From Polytrichum commune (lineage: Eukaryota; Streptophyta; Polytrichopsida; Polytrichales; Polytrichaceae), in contig OX485804.1 in the NCBI GenBank assembly GCA_950295325.1, forward strand, positions 38,802,429 through 38,866,428: 64,000 nucleotides of DNA, in the 5' to 3' direction. The notes beneath the pieces are model-generated. The model was given only the letters and a program-made list of their open reading frames with translations. It did no database searches and was not told the origin of the DNA. Positions 12,050 to 24,214 of the stretch are shown here, in pieces. The stretch's first letter is position 1. Each line of letters starts with the position of its first letter. A program made the translations under genes and the position numbers.

Positions 12050-13140
12050 GATCTTAGAGGGTGGTATGAACATGCTGGATTATTCTTGTGTTGCACATTG
12101 TACATATAATATGTTTGGGTGTAATCTTGCTAAGGCAAGTACACCTTGTTGTTTGGCATGAGCAATGTAAGATCCATGATGGGATGATGCTATATTGAGG
12201 AGGTTTCATTTGTTGTTTGCATTTGTGAGTGTGTAATATGTTGCGTATACATGATTTGAGTAGATTGGTGAGTTGTTGAGTGGCGGCATTGTGGCTTGGT
12301 ATATGAGGCTTTGGAGTAACTTGTAATTGCATAGGGATAGTAAATGTGGCCATGTGTCCTTGTCATTAGTTTGGCATAGTGTGATGTTAGGATTTTTAAA
12401 CGTTTGGGGCCAAAATAGATTTTTCATGTAACCACCATGTAATGAGCATACATAAATATATTGTGTGATTGGATGTTGGTAGTTTTTTGTGTTTCTAAAA
12501 CAAGTTGGATAGCTTATGTTGAATTTGACCATTGGAGATCCATATTCTGGCACAATGAAATTATTTGGTTTTTTTGAGCATTGTCCAACCATGTCTTTTT
12601 CTTTATAAATTTTGTAGGTTTCTTGTTATGCATATAAGTTAGTTGACAAGGGCGGTTTAGCTAGTCTATATGGTATGGTGTGGGCTATATGCATATGTAA
12701 TACTGGGATAATAGTGGGTTTGGTTGTGCCGTTGTTCGCTAGTGTGTATGCTTGGTTGTTTGTGGATGCTTGTGTGGGCTCTAACTTTTAAAATTTGAAA
12801 TTGTGTGGGAACCAACGGTGATGAGGTCGATTATTGAGGATATGAAGAGTTTGTTTAGGTGGTTGTGTTGGGAGGATGGGCGTCTTGGTGGTGTTTTTAG
12901 GAGGTAGATATTGTTTAGGTTGTTGTTGAATATGTGAATATTATAGAATCAATTTTATGTGTGGGTGAAGGCTAGCTAGATGACATAGAGTTCCTCATGT
13001 AATGTGTTCTAGAAACATGGCAATATTTCCACTATTTACATGTTATTAACTAGGTTGTATACCTTTGTGACTATTAAGTTTTCATTGCCTCCCTCGTTAG
13101 GTGGTGTAAAGGAGCCCCTTGTGTATGTGCTCTTTTGGGT
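12050..13140 (-). pseudogene. LINE remnant: RNase H and C-terminal Cys/His region (same clade as the 54-61 kb LINE)
   Basis: Read on the minus strand with frameshifts, this stretch parallels the 3' half of the LINE at 54-61 kb. It has an RNase H start (YTRGSFTPP, where the Asp of YTDGS is lost), the RNase H end (KVRAHTS, then an N-x-Q-A-x-T-L-A box), a Cys/His block (DTWPHLLSLC), and a second block (IPSWILHCSCQTTRCTC) matching IPTWLLPCTC-x-x-QRCNC. RNase H degrades the RNA strand of the cDNA hybrid during retrotransposition. The Cys/His region probably binds nucleic acid. Several frameshifts and stops make it non-functional. The reverse transcriptase part is missing. Confidence 0.65.
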
Positions 13141-13277
13141 GTCATATTCAAGTGAGTATGTGATGTAGAATTTTGGTGGTATGGCAAAAATTTGGATGGG
13201 AGGGGGGGGGGGTGGGAGGGTTGTGGGGATAGTATGTTGTTTTGGGTGTGTTTGCCCAATTTTATGATGTATTGACA

Positions 13278-14560
13278 TTATATGGCTTTATGATGGTCGG
13301 AAGGTTGTGTTTGGGAATGTTGAGATTGTGCTTGCCCTTGTTCGGATGGAACTAAATTCAATAAATCTTCCAGGATGTTTGTTACCAAGGTGGTAATTTG
13401 TGGTGCTAAAAGGGTTCCCACATTCCAATCCAAGGGATCATCTCGGAGTTGGAAGATCATGCCCCAATTCCAAGCACGTTTACCCATACAACATTCATGG
13501 AGTATGTGAGTTAGAGATTCCACCTCCTAGTAGTAGCATGGATATGATATATCAATTGCCATAGAGATATGACCTCTGCACTCATTGACCACAATTAGCT
13601 TATGCAAAGAAGACCACACGTACGTTGCTTCTCTCTGATACTTTGCCTTGTCTCACACCAAAGAACATTGTGGCAAGCATCGAGGCAAGTTAGTTGCTCC
13701 CATTTCTTCACAAAAGTCTTTGACAATTTGTGTGTTCCATCATGAAATATTCCCCTATTTTTAAGCCATGTATGAAAGAAAGTTTGCATCAACATGCCAT
13801 TACTAGTCATCCATATCAAAGTAAAGGTCAATCTTAATATGTTGAGCTCTGCACACAATGCTCTTGGTCCTAAGTGGAAAGAAGCCAACCCGTATGATTC
13901 ATATACTCCTATAGGAAGGTCCCCGTAAAATTGGTAAGAGAGAGTGGAAGTTAGAGCCAAGACTAAATCATTGGGCATACTAAATTCTTGGGTGGTGAGA
14001 TGATATAAACCCTTGCTCCCACCAAACTGTCAAGTGCCTTGAAAATTTGAGATAGATCGTTTGTCTTTAGCGGACAAGGAAAAACCTAGCCAATCTTCAT
14101 TCCCAAAATCCACTTGATTTGTTGACATGGACAAATTAATCCCATGTGCTATCATAGTTTTTAGAGCATCCCAAATAAATAACTTGGTAACCAAAATTTC
14201 AAACTTGTCTTTAGCCATAGCTTACTCCATGAAATCATCTGCCCTAGTATCTCATATATCCTTCATTGAGCAGAGGTATTTGTTGGCAAGTCGCCCTACA
14301 AGTTTGATGATGATGCCATTATTATGATCAAATGTGCCATTGCTCCACTACAGGCGGCATTTTAGTGCCGACATATTTTGAGTAGGGTTGATGCTCATGT
14401 AACTTAGGATTTGACCAATTTGTGCAGAGTTGCACATGGAGATTGACTCGTTCAATGAGAAACCCCCTCTCTACCCAAATCCTTGGGCATGAGCCTCCAT
14501 TCTAAAATTATGCATTGAATTCTCCTTGCATGTATTTTTCCTTCATTGTTGTAGCATTTA
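13278..14560 (-). pseudogene. L1-like LINE ORF2 remnant (zf-RVT region)
   Basis: The minus strand carries degraded protein-like segments in the right order for the C-terminus of a plant L1-type ORF2. One is around 14218-14030 (KFEILVTKLFIWDALK). Another is at 13978-13600 (LKNRGIFHDG, then FVKKWEQLTCLDAC). The last is at 13523-13430 (ESLTHILHECCMGKRAWNWG), which fits the Cys/His zf-RVT signature E-S-x-x-H-x-L-x-x-C. Stops and frameshifts separate the pieces. The RT core is not visible. It may belong to the same old LINE as the ORF1-like remnant at 16520-17260. The junction with the other LINE near 13.2 kb suggests nested or end-to-end insertion. Confidence 0.5.
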
Positions 14561-14934
14561 TGGCAAGTATGCTCCTTGTCATCCTTTTGTTATGATGTTT
14601 TGTAACAAATGTCCGCTAAAAGGATAGGTGTCGGTGACTTTGGGTGTAGGGCCCATGAGGTATGCTAGTGCCATCCCATAAACATTCTTGGCCACACATT
14701 CCTATACATGCATCCACAAAACATTTCCCTTGCTCAATGGTGTCAACAAATTGGCTTGATGGCTCCTGATCCCTTGACAAGGGTGTCACAATAATGCCAT
14801 AGGTGCAAGCTTTGATCCATTCGAATCCTTAAGAGTTGGAGCTACAAGATGGGTGATGCTCAAGTCTGAAGAATTATCCCTCTTCCAAAACCATATTCTG
14901 ATTCTTGGTTTGAGACGACCCTAAACTACTGGAT

Positions 14935-15126
14935 GATGGCGGAGAGATACCCAAATCTCAAGGAAGAGGTTGGCGGTTCGATTCCCGATTGTGAAATCTC
15001 CTCTCTACGTGACAGATAACTTGTCAGGTGGTCAATTGCCTCTTGTGCTTTGGCGCTGGCCTATTGACCTTCTATCAAGAAGAATAACAAAAAAAAAACA
15101 AAAACAACAACAACAACAACAACAAC
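14935..15126 (+). mobile_element. SINE-B, tRNA-derived, near full length
   Basis: The element has a Pol III A-box-like TGGCGGAGAGA near 14938 and a B-box GGTTCGATTCC near 14976, about 38 bp apart as in tRNA-derived SINEs. The body then matches the truncated copy at 35401-35520, and it ends in an A-rich/(CAA)n tail to about 15126. A (CAA)n-encoded polyglutamine frame across the tail is an artefact. Its target duplication is not clear. Confidence 0.75.
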
Positions 15127-16080
15127 ATAGTTTGACTCGGTTGAATTTTGGGGATGGAACCCATCTCACAAATAGGGATCTTAGGAGTGTCCATTTGACC
15201 ATATTGTACCTAGAGGAGTTGTGAATCATTGGGAAAGTCCACTAAATCAATTTGGGTGTCAAGCCTATTATGATCCTTCAAACCCAATGCTATGTATGAC
15301 TATTGGACTTATGATGATCCCTAAGTCCTTACAAGGATTGGTATTTTGGTGTCGATTGAGTGATCAGAGCTACAAACACTCCATGTCTTGTCTAGGTGCA
15401 AACACGGAAAAGTGGATAACTCTTGATCCTTGCATAAGTTTAAGTGAAAGTAATTCAAAATAATATATTGACTTTCAATTTTTTGAAAAGAATCATAAAC
15501 ATTTTTGAAACATATCAATCTACAAAACCAAGTAATTTACGTTGAAAAGAAAATCCTCAAAAAAATCTACATATTTCATAAGATGGTGCAAGTGGTGTGC
15601 AAGTGTCGACATTGAATGAGTAACTGTCAAATTTTTGTTTAAAAGATGATAAAAATACAACCAATTGATGATTTTCTACAAAGTTATTCGACAATGATCT
15701 CAAGTGCATAATGAATTCAATAATATATGAAAATAAATGAAGTTCAAAATTATTAAGGTCATGAATTTTTCGTCTAGAACCATATCTAGCCATTTGCTTT
15801 TGAGCATTACTTTTAATAATAAGTTTTGAAGTTCTCATGTTGGTTTCTACATCTGAGTACTTCGCACAACAATAAATGATTCCATGGAGGGGGGGGGGGG
15901 AAATCAATTTAACAACAATTTGTTGTTATTTTAAGGTGTTTGACCATAGAAATACAGTTTTAGGATACTGGAGCATTTTTTTGGTCCACTTTACCATCCT
16001 TGTAGCCATCTATGTTCTTCCTTGTTTTGGATTGTGTTTAACTCATATGAATTGATTGGGGGTTGTTATTTCATGAGTGC
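15127..16080. other. No gene seen
   Basis: AT-rich sequence with a run of 12 G at 15889-15900. No coding region is supported. Confidence 0.5.
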
Positions 16081-16310
16081 CATGACATGAGCATGCTCAT
16101 GTTAAACCCCTCGGTTACAGGGATTATAAGGTTTTGACCCTCGATTATAAGGGCCTAAGGATCCAGGGGCAGAGGTGCCCACCAAAAACAATTTAGCAAC
16201 CTTGAACAAAAAATACTTACACATACAAATTTCGGTGTTCATAATTCATGGGCAGGTTCAAAAAAGTTGGTGACAGGGCTTGCTCATGCTAATGCTCATG
16301 CTCATGTCCT
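16081..16310. mobile_element. Short MITE, GACATGAGCATG family, copy 1
   Basis: About 230 bp beginning CATGACATGAGCATG and ending with the inverted CATGCTCATGTCCTAG. A second copy at 25520-25736 shares the internal lines 'aaacccctcggtta' and 'gttggtgacagggcttgctc'. The right terminus contains extra copies of the GCTCAT word. The target duplication was not resolved. Confidence 0.65.
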
Positions 16311-16519
16311 AGCTTCATTCGGATTGATTAGGCCCTTGGAATTGGATGCCTACCCATGTTGGGATATTCCTAAAGTCACTTGAGGCCAATCATAGTGGCC
16401 AATATCCCCAACAATCCTCTAATGGGGCATAAGTTGAACTTCGAGCTAAGCTTGTTGCTTACAAAGTCTTGAATCTCTCGTAGGGGTGATGTAATGAATC
16501 CTCGTTTTGTCTCCTTTCC

Positions 16520-17260
16520 TTATGAATTTCTTGTTTGAATTCGATCTTGAGGATCCTTCTCAACCGAATTCACACCGTGTTTGCTTTTTCTCTCATAACC
16601 ATGAGGACATGAAATTTGAGGCTCAACATGAGTTGGGTTCCAATCCCCGAAGTTAGGCGCTAGATTTCCTGGATTCCCCTCTACCTCTTCAACTACTAGC
16701 GTTGCATGCCATGCATCCACAATCATAGTGCTAGATGGTTGTCTCCTCCAAGATAGTTCTTTAGGGTGTCAAACGCAATGCGTGGTCTGTAGACATGATT
16801 TGCATGGAATTGGTTTGTGATTGTAGTCTACTACAATTGAGATTTTACGAAGGGGCTCGATAGTTGGGACTATCATTGAATGAATCCATCAATGCGCAAC
16901 AGTGAAAGCTATGCAAAAAGAAGGAAACCTAGCTACCTCGTTTGCTTTGTCTATTCCGAGCAAATTCCCAACTATGCAAGCTATCATATGTGCATAACCC
17001 AAATATTCTTATAGCAATTGTTTCAATGTGACTTCAGTGGGTAATTTGAGTCCCACTAGGTTATAAGGATTGAAGGTAGAGATCCACAACCACACCAATG
17101 TTGTCCCCCCACTCGGATTCATATATGAGGTCAGACTTGACGGTTTGAGGGTTGTTCGCCTTACCATAGAAAAATCCTAGTCCAACTTCATTCTCATAGA
17201 TGATTAGTCTGAGCACCATCGTATTATTCAATGTCGTGAACCAAGGAACAAGGAGTTGAG
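16520..17260 (-). pseudogene. Plant LINE ORF1-like remnant (DUF4283/zinc-knuckle type)
   Basis: The minus strand reads through two stops as one coherent frame containing VGNLLGIDKANEVARFPSFC, then a long segment ending VVDYNHKPIPCKSCLQTTHC. This is the pattern of plant L1 ORF1 / DUF4283 proteins: a 'lgk-l-lD-aT-r-r-sfArv' block followed by a Y-x-x-x-P-x-x-C-x-x-C-x(4)-H knuckle. Such proteins bind the element RNA. The final Cys of the knuckle and two other codons are lost. It may be the 5' partner of the ORF2 remnant at 13278-14560, with much of ORF2 deleted between. Confidence 0.5.
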
Positions 17261-17639
17261 ATTTGAGGTTTTCCCCCAACAAAACTAACGATGAACATGT
17301 GACTCTAAAGGTGAAACACCTCAAGTGATAACATCGTTCAATCAATGTTTGGACCCTCCACTTCTTCACGCACTAGAAAATCTATTGTATGTAGTTGCAT
17401 TTATAGCATGGAAGGTTCGTGGGACGAGCTCTAAAGGAATCCATTGAGACACCTTTGTAGCTAGACCCCGCCGGGTGACATGGTTCCCACATGAAGGAAC
17501 CTTCCCTAAGTTTGTGGCCAAGTTCGGGGGCTTTAATCCTCGATAAACTTGCATCCTAGGCATATGAGGGGGCCGGCAACCCTCATTGTATCCACAAAGG
17601 ATCAAAGTGGTGGCGATAAGTGAAGGACATGTGCCCTTA

Positions 17640-18143
17640 GGGCCACTTCACACACGAGACTGAGAGCCCATGACCATTACACTTCAAGCACTCTCATTGG
17701 TGGAAAAGGTGGAGCCGGTCCAAGTTCGCTACTTCACACTACGCTTGAGGGACCAACGGAGTATGCGAATGCAAGATGGGTGTAAAGTCTACATGGATTC
17801 CTACATGGCATTGAATGGATCATGTTTCATGGTCACTTGAATTATTTTCAAAAACCACCTCTTGGAGGTGGGCCTGACAGAAAACCGGGAGACGTTGGCA
17901 CTCCGAATGCTCACAACCGTTGATTTATTCTATTTTAAATCAAGTGTGAGGACCCGTGCGAATAGATGTTCATTGAAATAGCATTTGGTTGAGGGCCCGG
18001 TCACATAAGACGTCACACTACACTTGAGGGTTCGTGACCACACTACATGATTTTGAAGGTGTCTTGGGAAGGCCTTTGAACACTTTCTTTTGGGCTCTCA
18101 CAATTTCATGGTCACGGCTATTGGCTTGTGTGTGAAGTAGCCC
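17640..18143 (+). mobile_element. Tourist-like MITE, copy 3
   Basis: A 504-bp full-length member of the 241-736 family, with TTA on the left (17637-17639) and TAA on the right (18144-18146). Termini are GGGCCACTTCACACACGAG and its complement. Non-coding. Confidence 0.85.
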
Positions 18144-20579
18144 TAAGTAGTAGCATGCTGCCACCACTCCTGCTTGCCGCCCTTCTTTGGTTGAATCTCA
18201 CCTTAACTATCTCGAATCTACTTAGTTTCTAATGACAAGTGTTTTTTTTTTTGGTCCAAAGCACGAAGGCTTCATGCATACATGTGAGTGAAAATTCACG
18301 ACAAGTATTATTGACTACACCAACATGCATGCAAATAAGAGCTATTAGGCTTGAGTTGGGGTTAGTGGCCCTTTGCGACCTCCGTGCTTGATGTTCACTG
18401 CAACCCAAGTCCAACAATTGAGCACGAGAATTTTGATAAAGAATAAGGTATTCATATGGGCTCTAAAAATTACAAGGAGGGCAACAACTACAACCTCAAT
18501 TTGGATATGCTTACCATCTCATATTAATCACATGGTTCATATCCTATGAGAAGTGGTCTAGTTGGGGAAAAAACAATTACCATTTAAGATCCATATACCT
18601 TAAGGTGTGTGTGGCCCTATTGCAAGCACACTCCACATTCCAACCCTGTTCCGGACCCAACTAAGGTAGATGGGTCTTAAGTGGCTCGTTCTCTCAATCA
18701 GACCCCTATCCTTGATTGGTATGTGGTTCGGTATTGGACTACGTCTTCCAGTACTAATAACTACTCTACACTCAACAGTGGACACGAATGGGGGGGGGGG
18801 GACCTATCTATCCATTTAAGAAATCAACAGACATGCACTTCCAATAACCATAACTTTGTCAGGATAGGTCTGATTTTCAATTCGATTTTTGCACATGTTT
18901 CATCGTAGATTCGCTAACGCAACATGAGTTTTCTTTGTTGTGTAAAATCAATCCGTCGAAGTTGGAGAACATGAAAAAACGACCCAAATAACACCCACGT
19001 ATGTACCTCGATCCCGATTCCAAGGATTGACTTGAATGCCGTGTGGAGCCTGCTTTTCCCGGTCTCCTCCCATAGTTGAGGAGCGACAGGGGGATCCAGC
19101 TCCTTCTATGAAGTAATCACCAGAACTCGGGCAGCCACCCAGCTCCCCAAGGAACAAATATAGTAATGTGGTGGTAAGCATTTTTGGATGGCACACTCAC
19201 ATGGTCAGCATTAAAAAATTTAATTGCCTCTTGGCATCTAAGGGGCCACTTCACACACGAGACTGAAGGCCCGTGACCATTGCATTCTAAAATCTCTCAT
19301 TGGTCGAAAAGGCTCTAGATCATCGAAGTTCACGTCATACTAGAAGATGAAGGTCTAAGGGTTCAAAGAAGGGTCCAAAGAAGTTATCATGAATGAGGAG
19401 GGAAGGTAAGACATGAGCAAATGTGCAGTGAGCGGTATCTTATGAGCGGTAAGCGGTAACATGTGCGTAGTGAGCTCAAAATAAAGGAATCCCCATGGTT
19501 ATAGGCTTTCTAATGTAAAGTGTACACTTGTTTTGAAGATTGTGTTATAAGATGTGGATGTATATGCAACCTATAGATTATGTAAAAGTTGATTTGACTC
19601 TGCAATTAACCTTACAAGTCCCGCATTAGTCTAGCCCCATTCACATGAGGAGAATTGGCCAATAAGCAACGTGTTTGTGCCCCCGATTAGGATGTCAAGT
19701 GTTTTTGTTGTGTGTGTGGATGAGAGGTACGCTCACATGTGATAAGATAGAGAGTGCTAAACCGTACTTCAAGCACCAAGTATAATTCCCATGATTAAAA
19801 TGTGCATGATTTGAAAAAATACTTGTTAGAATATGGAAGGCATTTCAACACACAAAAGTATGTCTTATTTGGACTCCATATGCAAAAAATACAAAAGCTC
19901 AAAGTTTTATTGGTAGATTATCCAAAACCGTTGCCGGGGGGGGGGGTGCCACTATGGCTAAAATGACAAAAATAAATAGATATTCACTGCTGTGTTGAGG
20001 GGCTAGGGATTTGTGGTGTCTATGTGAACACATCAACTATGAAGGTGGAAACACAATGAATTTTATTAAAACATGTAACTCATTATTTTTAGATTACATG
20101 ATTATGGAAGTAGCATTAAAGACCATAATTAGTACAATGAAGTCAAACTGGAATGAATTGGCCATCAATATTATAATGGACTTGTTTTTACTAGAGCCCC
20201 TTCACCCACAATGGATGAGTTTACACAGACGCCACGACTCACAAGCCGTGTTGAGGTACAATGTTTATTGTATTTAGTGTCACATGCACTATGTGCAAAA
20301 GGCCTAACCTAGATATCTACACGTCTCAAATTGTTACATCCACTAATTGTCAATATGATATTGTTTGTCAACACAAGTAACTTCTAAAAGAGAAAACATT
20401 ATTCACATCATGACATTTAATGTAACACATTGTAATACTCGAGACAATAATTTTGTGTTCTAAAATGCAAGGGGTGATATTATTGAGTGTACTACTAATG
20501 GCAAGTGTCATGTGTGTACATTGTAGTCAATTTGTAGATCAGTGTATTACAAAGGCATACACTTCATAACACTATCGAA
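18144..20579. other. Repeat fragments, no gene seen
   Basis: It contains a degraded piece of the dispersed family described at 26190 (around 18510-18740), a run of 12 G at 18790-18801, a truncated left end of the Tourist-like MITE (19242 to about 19360, preceded by TAA), and a run of 11 G at 19936-19946. No coding region is supported. Confidence 0.55.
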
Positions 20580-20879
20580 CATAGGTTGCATTTGAACGCC
20601 AAGTGTCATGAGGTGACACTACTGATGAAATTGTTGATCATTAGTGTAACCTGGCATATGCCTCAAAATCAAAATAGGGTAAGTGACACTATTACGCATG
20701 TGACACTAAATGCCATACAGATATTAGCAACTCCCTTTTACTGGTGCTTCTAACTAAATATATATATGTATAGATATAGCCTTGCTAAATGGCATGTGAT
20801 CACACGGTTCCAAAGACCTAACTTACTTTTTAGAGCCAATTCTCAAGTTGCTGCCATCGCTTCTATTTTCGAGGAGTTT

Positions 20880-22480
20880 AAGGTCATGGAATCCTGGGTT
20901 CGGTGCTTGTAGTTCTATGGTAATTTCGCACTAAGTTAAGTCTAATTACTACTCCGACTCTTTTTGCATCTCCTTCCTCAAGTTGCTTGAAGAAGGATTC
21001 GTTGTGCACCTCAATGAAGCCAAAATATGTAACATTTGCCATTTTTGACAATTTATCAAATTTTGTCATCATTAGAAAGTAGTTATCAAAAAGTGCTTTC
21101 TCCCCATATTGGTTTTTGGGTTGTCTTAATTTGAGATGCCGGTATTGACATATAATCACATATTCTATAATAATCAATGGCTATGCGGTGCGGTGTTACA
21201 TGCTATTGTTGACGAATATTAGGTAATTCTATTATATATGGCATATTTACAAGTGGTGATGGCAAGAGTTGTTGGGAATGATTGCTTGTGTTGAAAGTTG
21301 ATGACTATGCAATACCGCATGTAATACCGCAAATTGGGAAGTCTACCATGAACTTCTTTGTGCTTACAAGCACTCCACGTGTTCACAACATTGAGCCACA
21401 ACATTCCCAGTATGATGTCGTATTGACTTCCTGTCCAAACTTCATAATCTTCAATGGTATGTGTTCTTGGCGACATCACATGGACTTTGAATATTCAACA
21501 TTCATTTGGGCTCGACTCATCATTGGGTAAGAAAATATTGCAAGGTTCGATCTTGGTGACAAGCAATCTTAACTTTGATGCAAACTTTGACAACATCAAG
21601 CTGTGGGTTAACCCCAAATCAATCAACATAGAAGTTGATCAATTACCGATGATACCTTAAACCTGAAGCACTGTAACCCACTCCTCACAAATTGCAGCAA
21701 ACACATGAACCGCCACGTTGCCCTTGAACATGATTGGTGTTTTTGCCTCCATTGTCAATGTTGCCGATTGTTTAGGACGTTTACTAGTTAGTTACAAACA
21801 ATCTTTAGCAAGATGCCTTGTCTCGTGACAATTGTAACACAAACATTTCTTTCAATGTTCTGCTTGGTCTTTGTAGTTGAGTTTCCTACGTGGTTGGCTA
21901 TTTTGTCCTTCTGGACGTGGAAATATTTGGGACCTCTTCCAATTCTGAGTTTTTTTCCCATTGTTATGATCTCTACAAGAGAAATCATATATATATGAAG
22001 TCAATAGTCTTAGCTTCAAATGTCAAGGTTGTGCTATAGGCTTTCGGAGGGTGTAATTATTCTCATATTCAAAGCCTTGACATCATATTTGTTTAAACCT
22101 TGGAGACCCATATAAAGAAGATTTGTTTGTGTTTGTCAGACAAATCTAGAAGATATTCAACCGACTCATTAAACCTATCTTTATACTCTTGAATTGACAA
22201 TGCACCATATGTGAAGTATGTTAGGCATTCTTTCATGTTTTGAATGTGGTCATGTGATTAGAAAAAAAGTCTAAGAACAACCCTTTGAACTTAGACAACG
22301 TTTCCACTAGACCTTTGCTAGTCTTAACCCGAGTCCACAAAAAATGGGCTCAGTCGTTCAACAAGAAAAAACCAACTTCTTTTTGAAAGCTCTATATATC
22401 AAACAACTTGTCTTAGGCTCGAGGTTAATTCCACCAGAGAAAGTCAGTGGTTGCATGCTCTTACACATGTCGTGCAAGAA
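20880..22480 (-). pseudogene. Ty3/gypsy-like gag-protease remnant
   Basis: On the minus strand, in order: a gag-like segment SIQEYKDRFNESVEYLLDL (near 22200-22140); a CCHC zinc knuckle CYNCHETRHLAKDC at 21839-21798, matching C-x2-C-x4-H-x4-C exactly; and an aspartic-protease fold with LIDLGLTHS in place of the usual LIDSGATHS (near 21620), followed by QYDIILGMLWLN (near 21430). These belong to LTR-retrotransposon polyproteins, where the knuckle binds genomic RNA and the protease cuts the polyprotein. The protease active site is broken (DSGA to DLGL) and stops are frequent. No RT, integrase or LTRs are recognised, so the element is a fragment. Confidence 0.75.
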
Positions 22481-22859
22481 ATTTTTCTTATCCTTATTCT
22501 CCTTCCTCTCTTTGGAGGAGGGTATGTGATTTTTAGTGTTGGATGCACACAAATCGACATAACGAAGGGTAGAGTGGTAAGATGCGGATTAATTGTGCAA
22601 TATGTAGGAAATCAAAGTCTCGAGTTTTTTTGCAACAAGTTTCACACTATGCATGATTCATCGATGACAATGAATTTTCTTTTTTCATTTTCTTTGATAG
22701 ACATGTTATAAATTATGTCAAACATCGTCACATTATTGGTGTTGACATAATAACAAAAACTTTCAAAACTATGCTATGCGAACACTCGTCAATTTACAAA
22801 CATCCAAACATACTTGTACATACCTTTTTTTCTTATACTATACACACATACATACACAC

Positions 22860-22863
22860 AAAA

Positions 22864-22898
<35 letters not shown>

Positions 22899-22910
22899 GA
22901 GAGAGATTTT
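22860..22910. repeat. (CA)n(TA)n(GA)n compound microsatellite
   Basis: Consecutive CA, TA and GA dinucleotide runs. Confidence 0.9.
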
Positions 22911-22914
22911 TAAC

Positions 22915-23110
22915 ATACCATTGCTTATGATGAGAAACCTTTTCCATATATCGCATACCATGACCCTTTTGGTATCACCTAAAGGCCCACAACACCGAGA
23001 GAGAGAGAGAGAGCGATTTATTTAGTATACCCCATTGCTTATGATGAGAAACTTTTTCCAAATATCGCATACCATGACCCTTTTGGTATGGCCTAAAGGC
23101 CCATGATCCC
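22915..23110. repeat. Tandem duplication, period about 118 bp
   Basis: The line 'cattgcttatgatgagaaac' and the following 60 bp ('cgcataccatgacccttttg' and so on) occur at about 22920 and again at about 23035, separated by a (GA)n run. The two copies differ at only a few positions. Confidence 0.85.
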
Positions 23111-23810
23111 GAAGCCGTGGTCGGTGTAATATAAGTACATCAAGAAGGGAATGAGTTTGAGCCTCACATGCAATGGCCATGTGTGGAACCAACATCCAAC
23201 ACCCTGGACATGCTTGATTTTTGGGCTCACGTAGAGAGTCCAATTCCAAAATGGCTAAGCTATGCATGTATAAGTATATGTATGCCCCACATTTGCCCAT
23301 TGAAAACTCATTTGTGAGCTCTAGAAAGGCCTCCTTTTGGCCTTGATGTTTCACAAAAGGGAGCCTATGATAGTACCATCATAAAGGCACGCGGTAGTAC
23401 AAGCAATCTCAAGACTTTCCTCGCTCTAGTTTCTACTTCCAAGAAGGTGGAGACAAAATGGGAGGCGCGTTCCTTGGTCCAAGGCCAACTAAGAAAGTGG
23501 AAGTTTCCCTATAGAACTCCAAAGACCCCGAGATCCGAGTATGGTTGTTGATGGGACTATATAGTGTGGACACTTCCAACTCCACGAGCATTTATGGCCA
23601 TTTGGATTTTTGACCAAGCTTTGTCTCGTCCAATTGCAATTGCGGATCATGAAGATCGTCATCTTGAGTTTTTAGAATCGAAGTTCATATGCAAAAGTTG
23701 CAAGAGGTCGGGGCAACGACTCTCTGCTTTGTCCTTCAATGGTCACATGGGTCCTCCCAATCATGTTTATTGTTAAACCCATAATGGTGCGTATATTTCG
23801 AGCATGTTGT

Positions 23811-24205
23811 CATGGGGAGGTCACTTCATTGTCAAGTTGACACCACGTGCGGACAAAGTTTGCTACCCCTATATTACATGCCATATATAATTTTAAAATT
23901 TATGATATTTTTTCTACATATACATAACCATTGATAGTATCTTTCGTATATTTTTTTGAAAATTTTAGTCATCTTTTTTTTAGTAATTATTTTAGTTCAG
24001 TTCTGTTATAAACGGTATGTTTTATGAAAAAAACAAATCATCAAATTTAGTTACCGCTTTTAACTATGTCATAGGTACTGTGTATATCTACTCATGAAAA
24101 AAATTTGATAAAAATTTGACCCATTTTGGTGGTGCAACTTACCAAAAGAAGATTTTTTTTGGTCGCACGTGGTGTTCAACTTGACAATGGAGTGACCCCC
24201 CCCGT
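23811..24205. mobile_element. Mutator-like MITE with 9-bp target duplication
   Basis: A 395-bp AT-rich element with ends GGGGAGGTCACTTCATTGTC and the complement of GGGGGGGTCACTCCATTGTC. The inverted repeats extend about 40 bp, to a subterminal CACGTGCG motif. It is flanked by a perfect 9-bp direct repeat GCATGTTGT (23802-23810 and 24206-24214). A 9-bp duplication is the Mutator signature. Non-coding. Confidence 0.85.
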
Positions 24206-24214
24206 GCATGTTGT

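Noticed and set aside
12206-12592. 128-codon minus-strand frame as a separate gene
   Set aside because: Its conserved part matches the Cys/His region of the LINE at 60.5 kb and shifts frame midway; it is a decayed LINE.
14976-14990. GGTTCGATTCC suggests a tRNA gene
   Set aside because: No cloverleaf can be drawn around it; it is the B box of a tRNA-derived SINE.
15090-15126. Polyglutamine-encoding (CAA)n frame
   Set aside because: It is the 3' tail of SINE-B and is not part of a gene.
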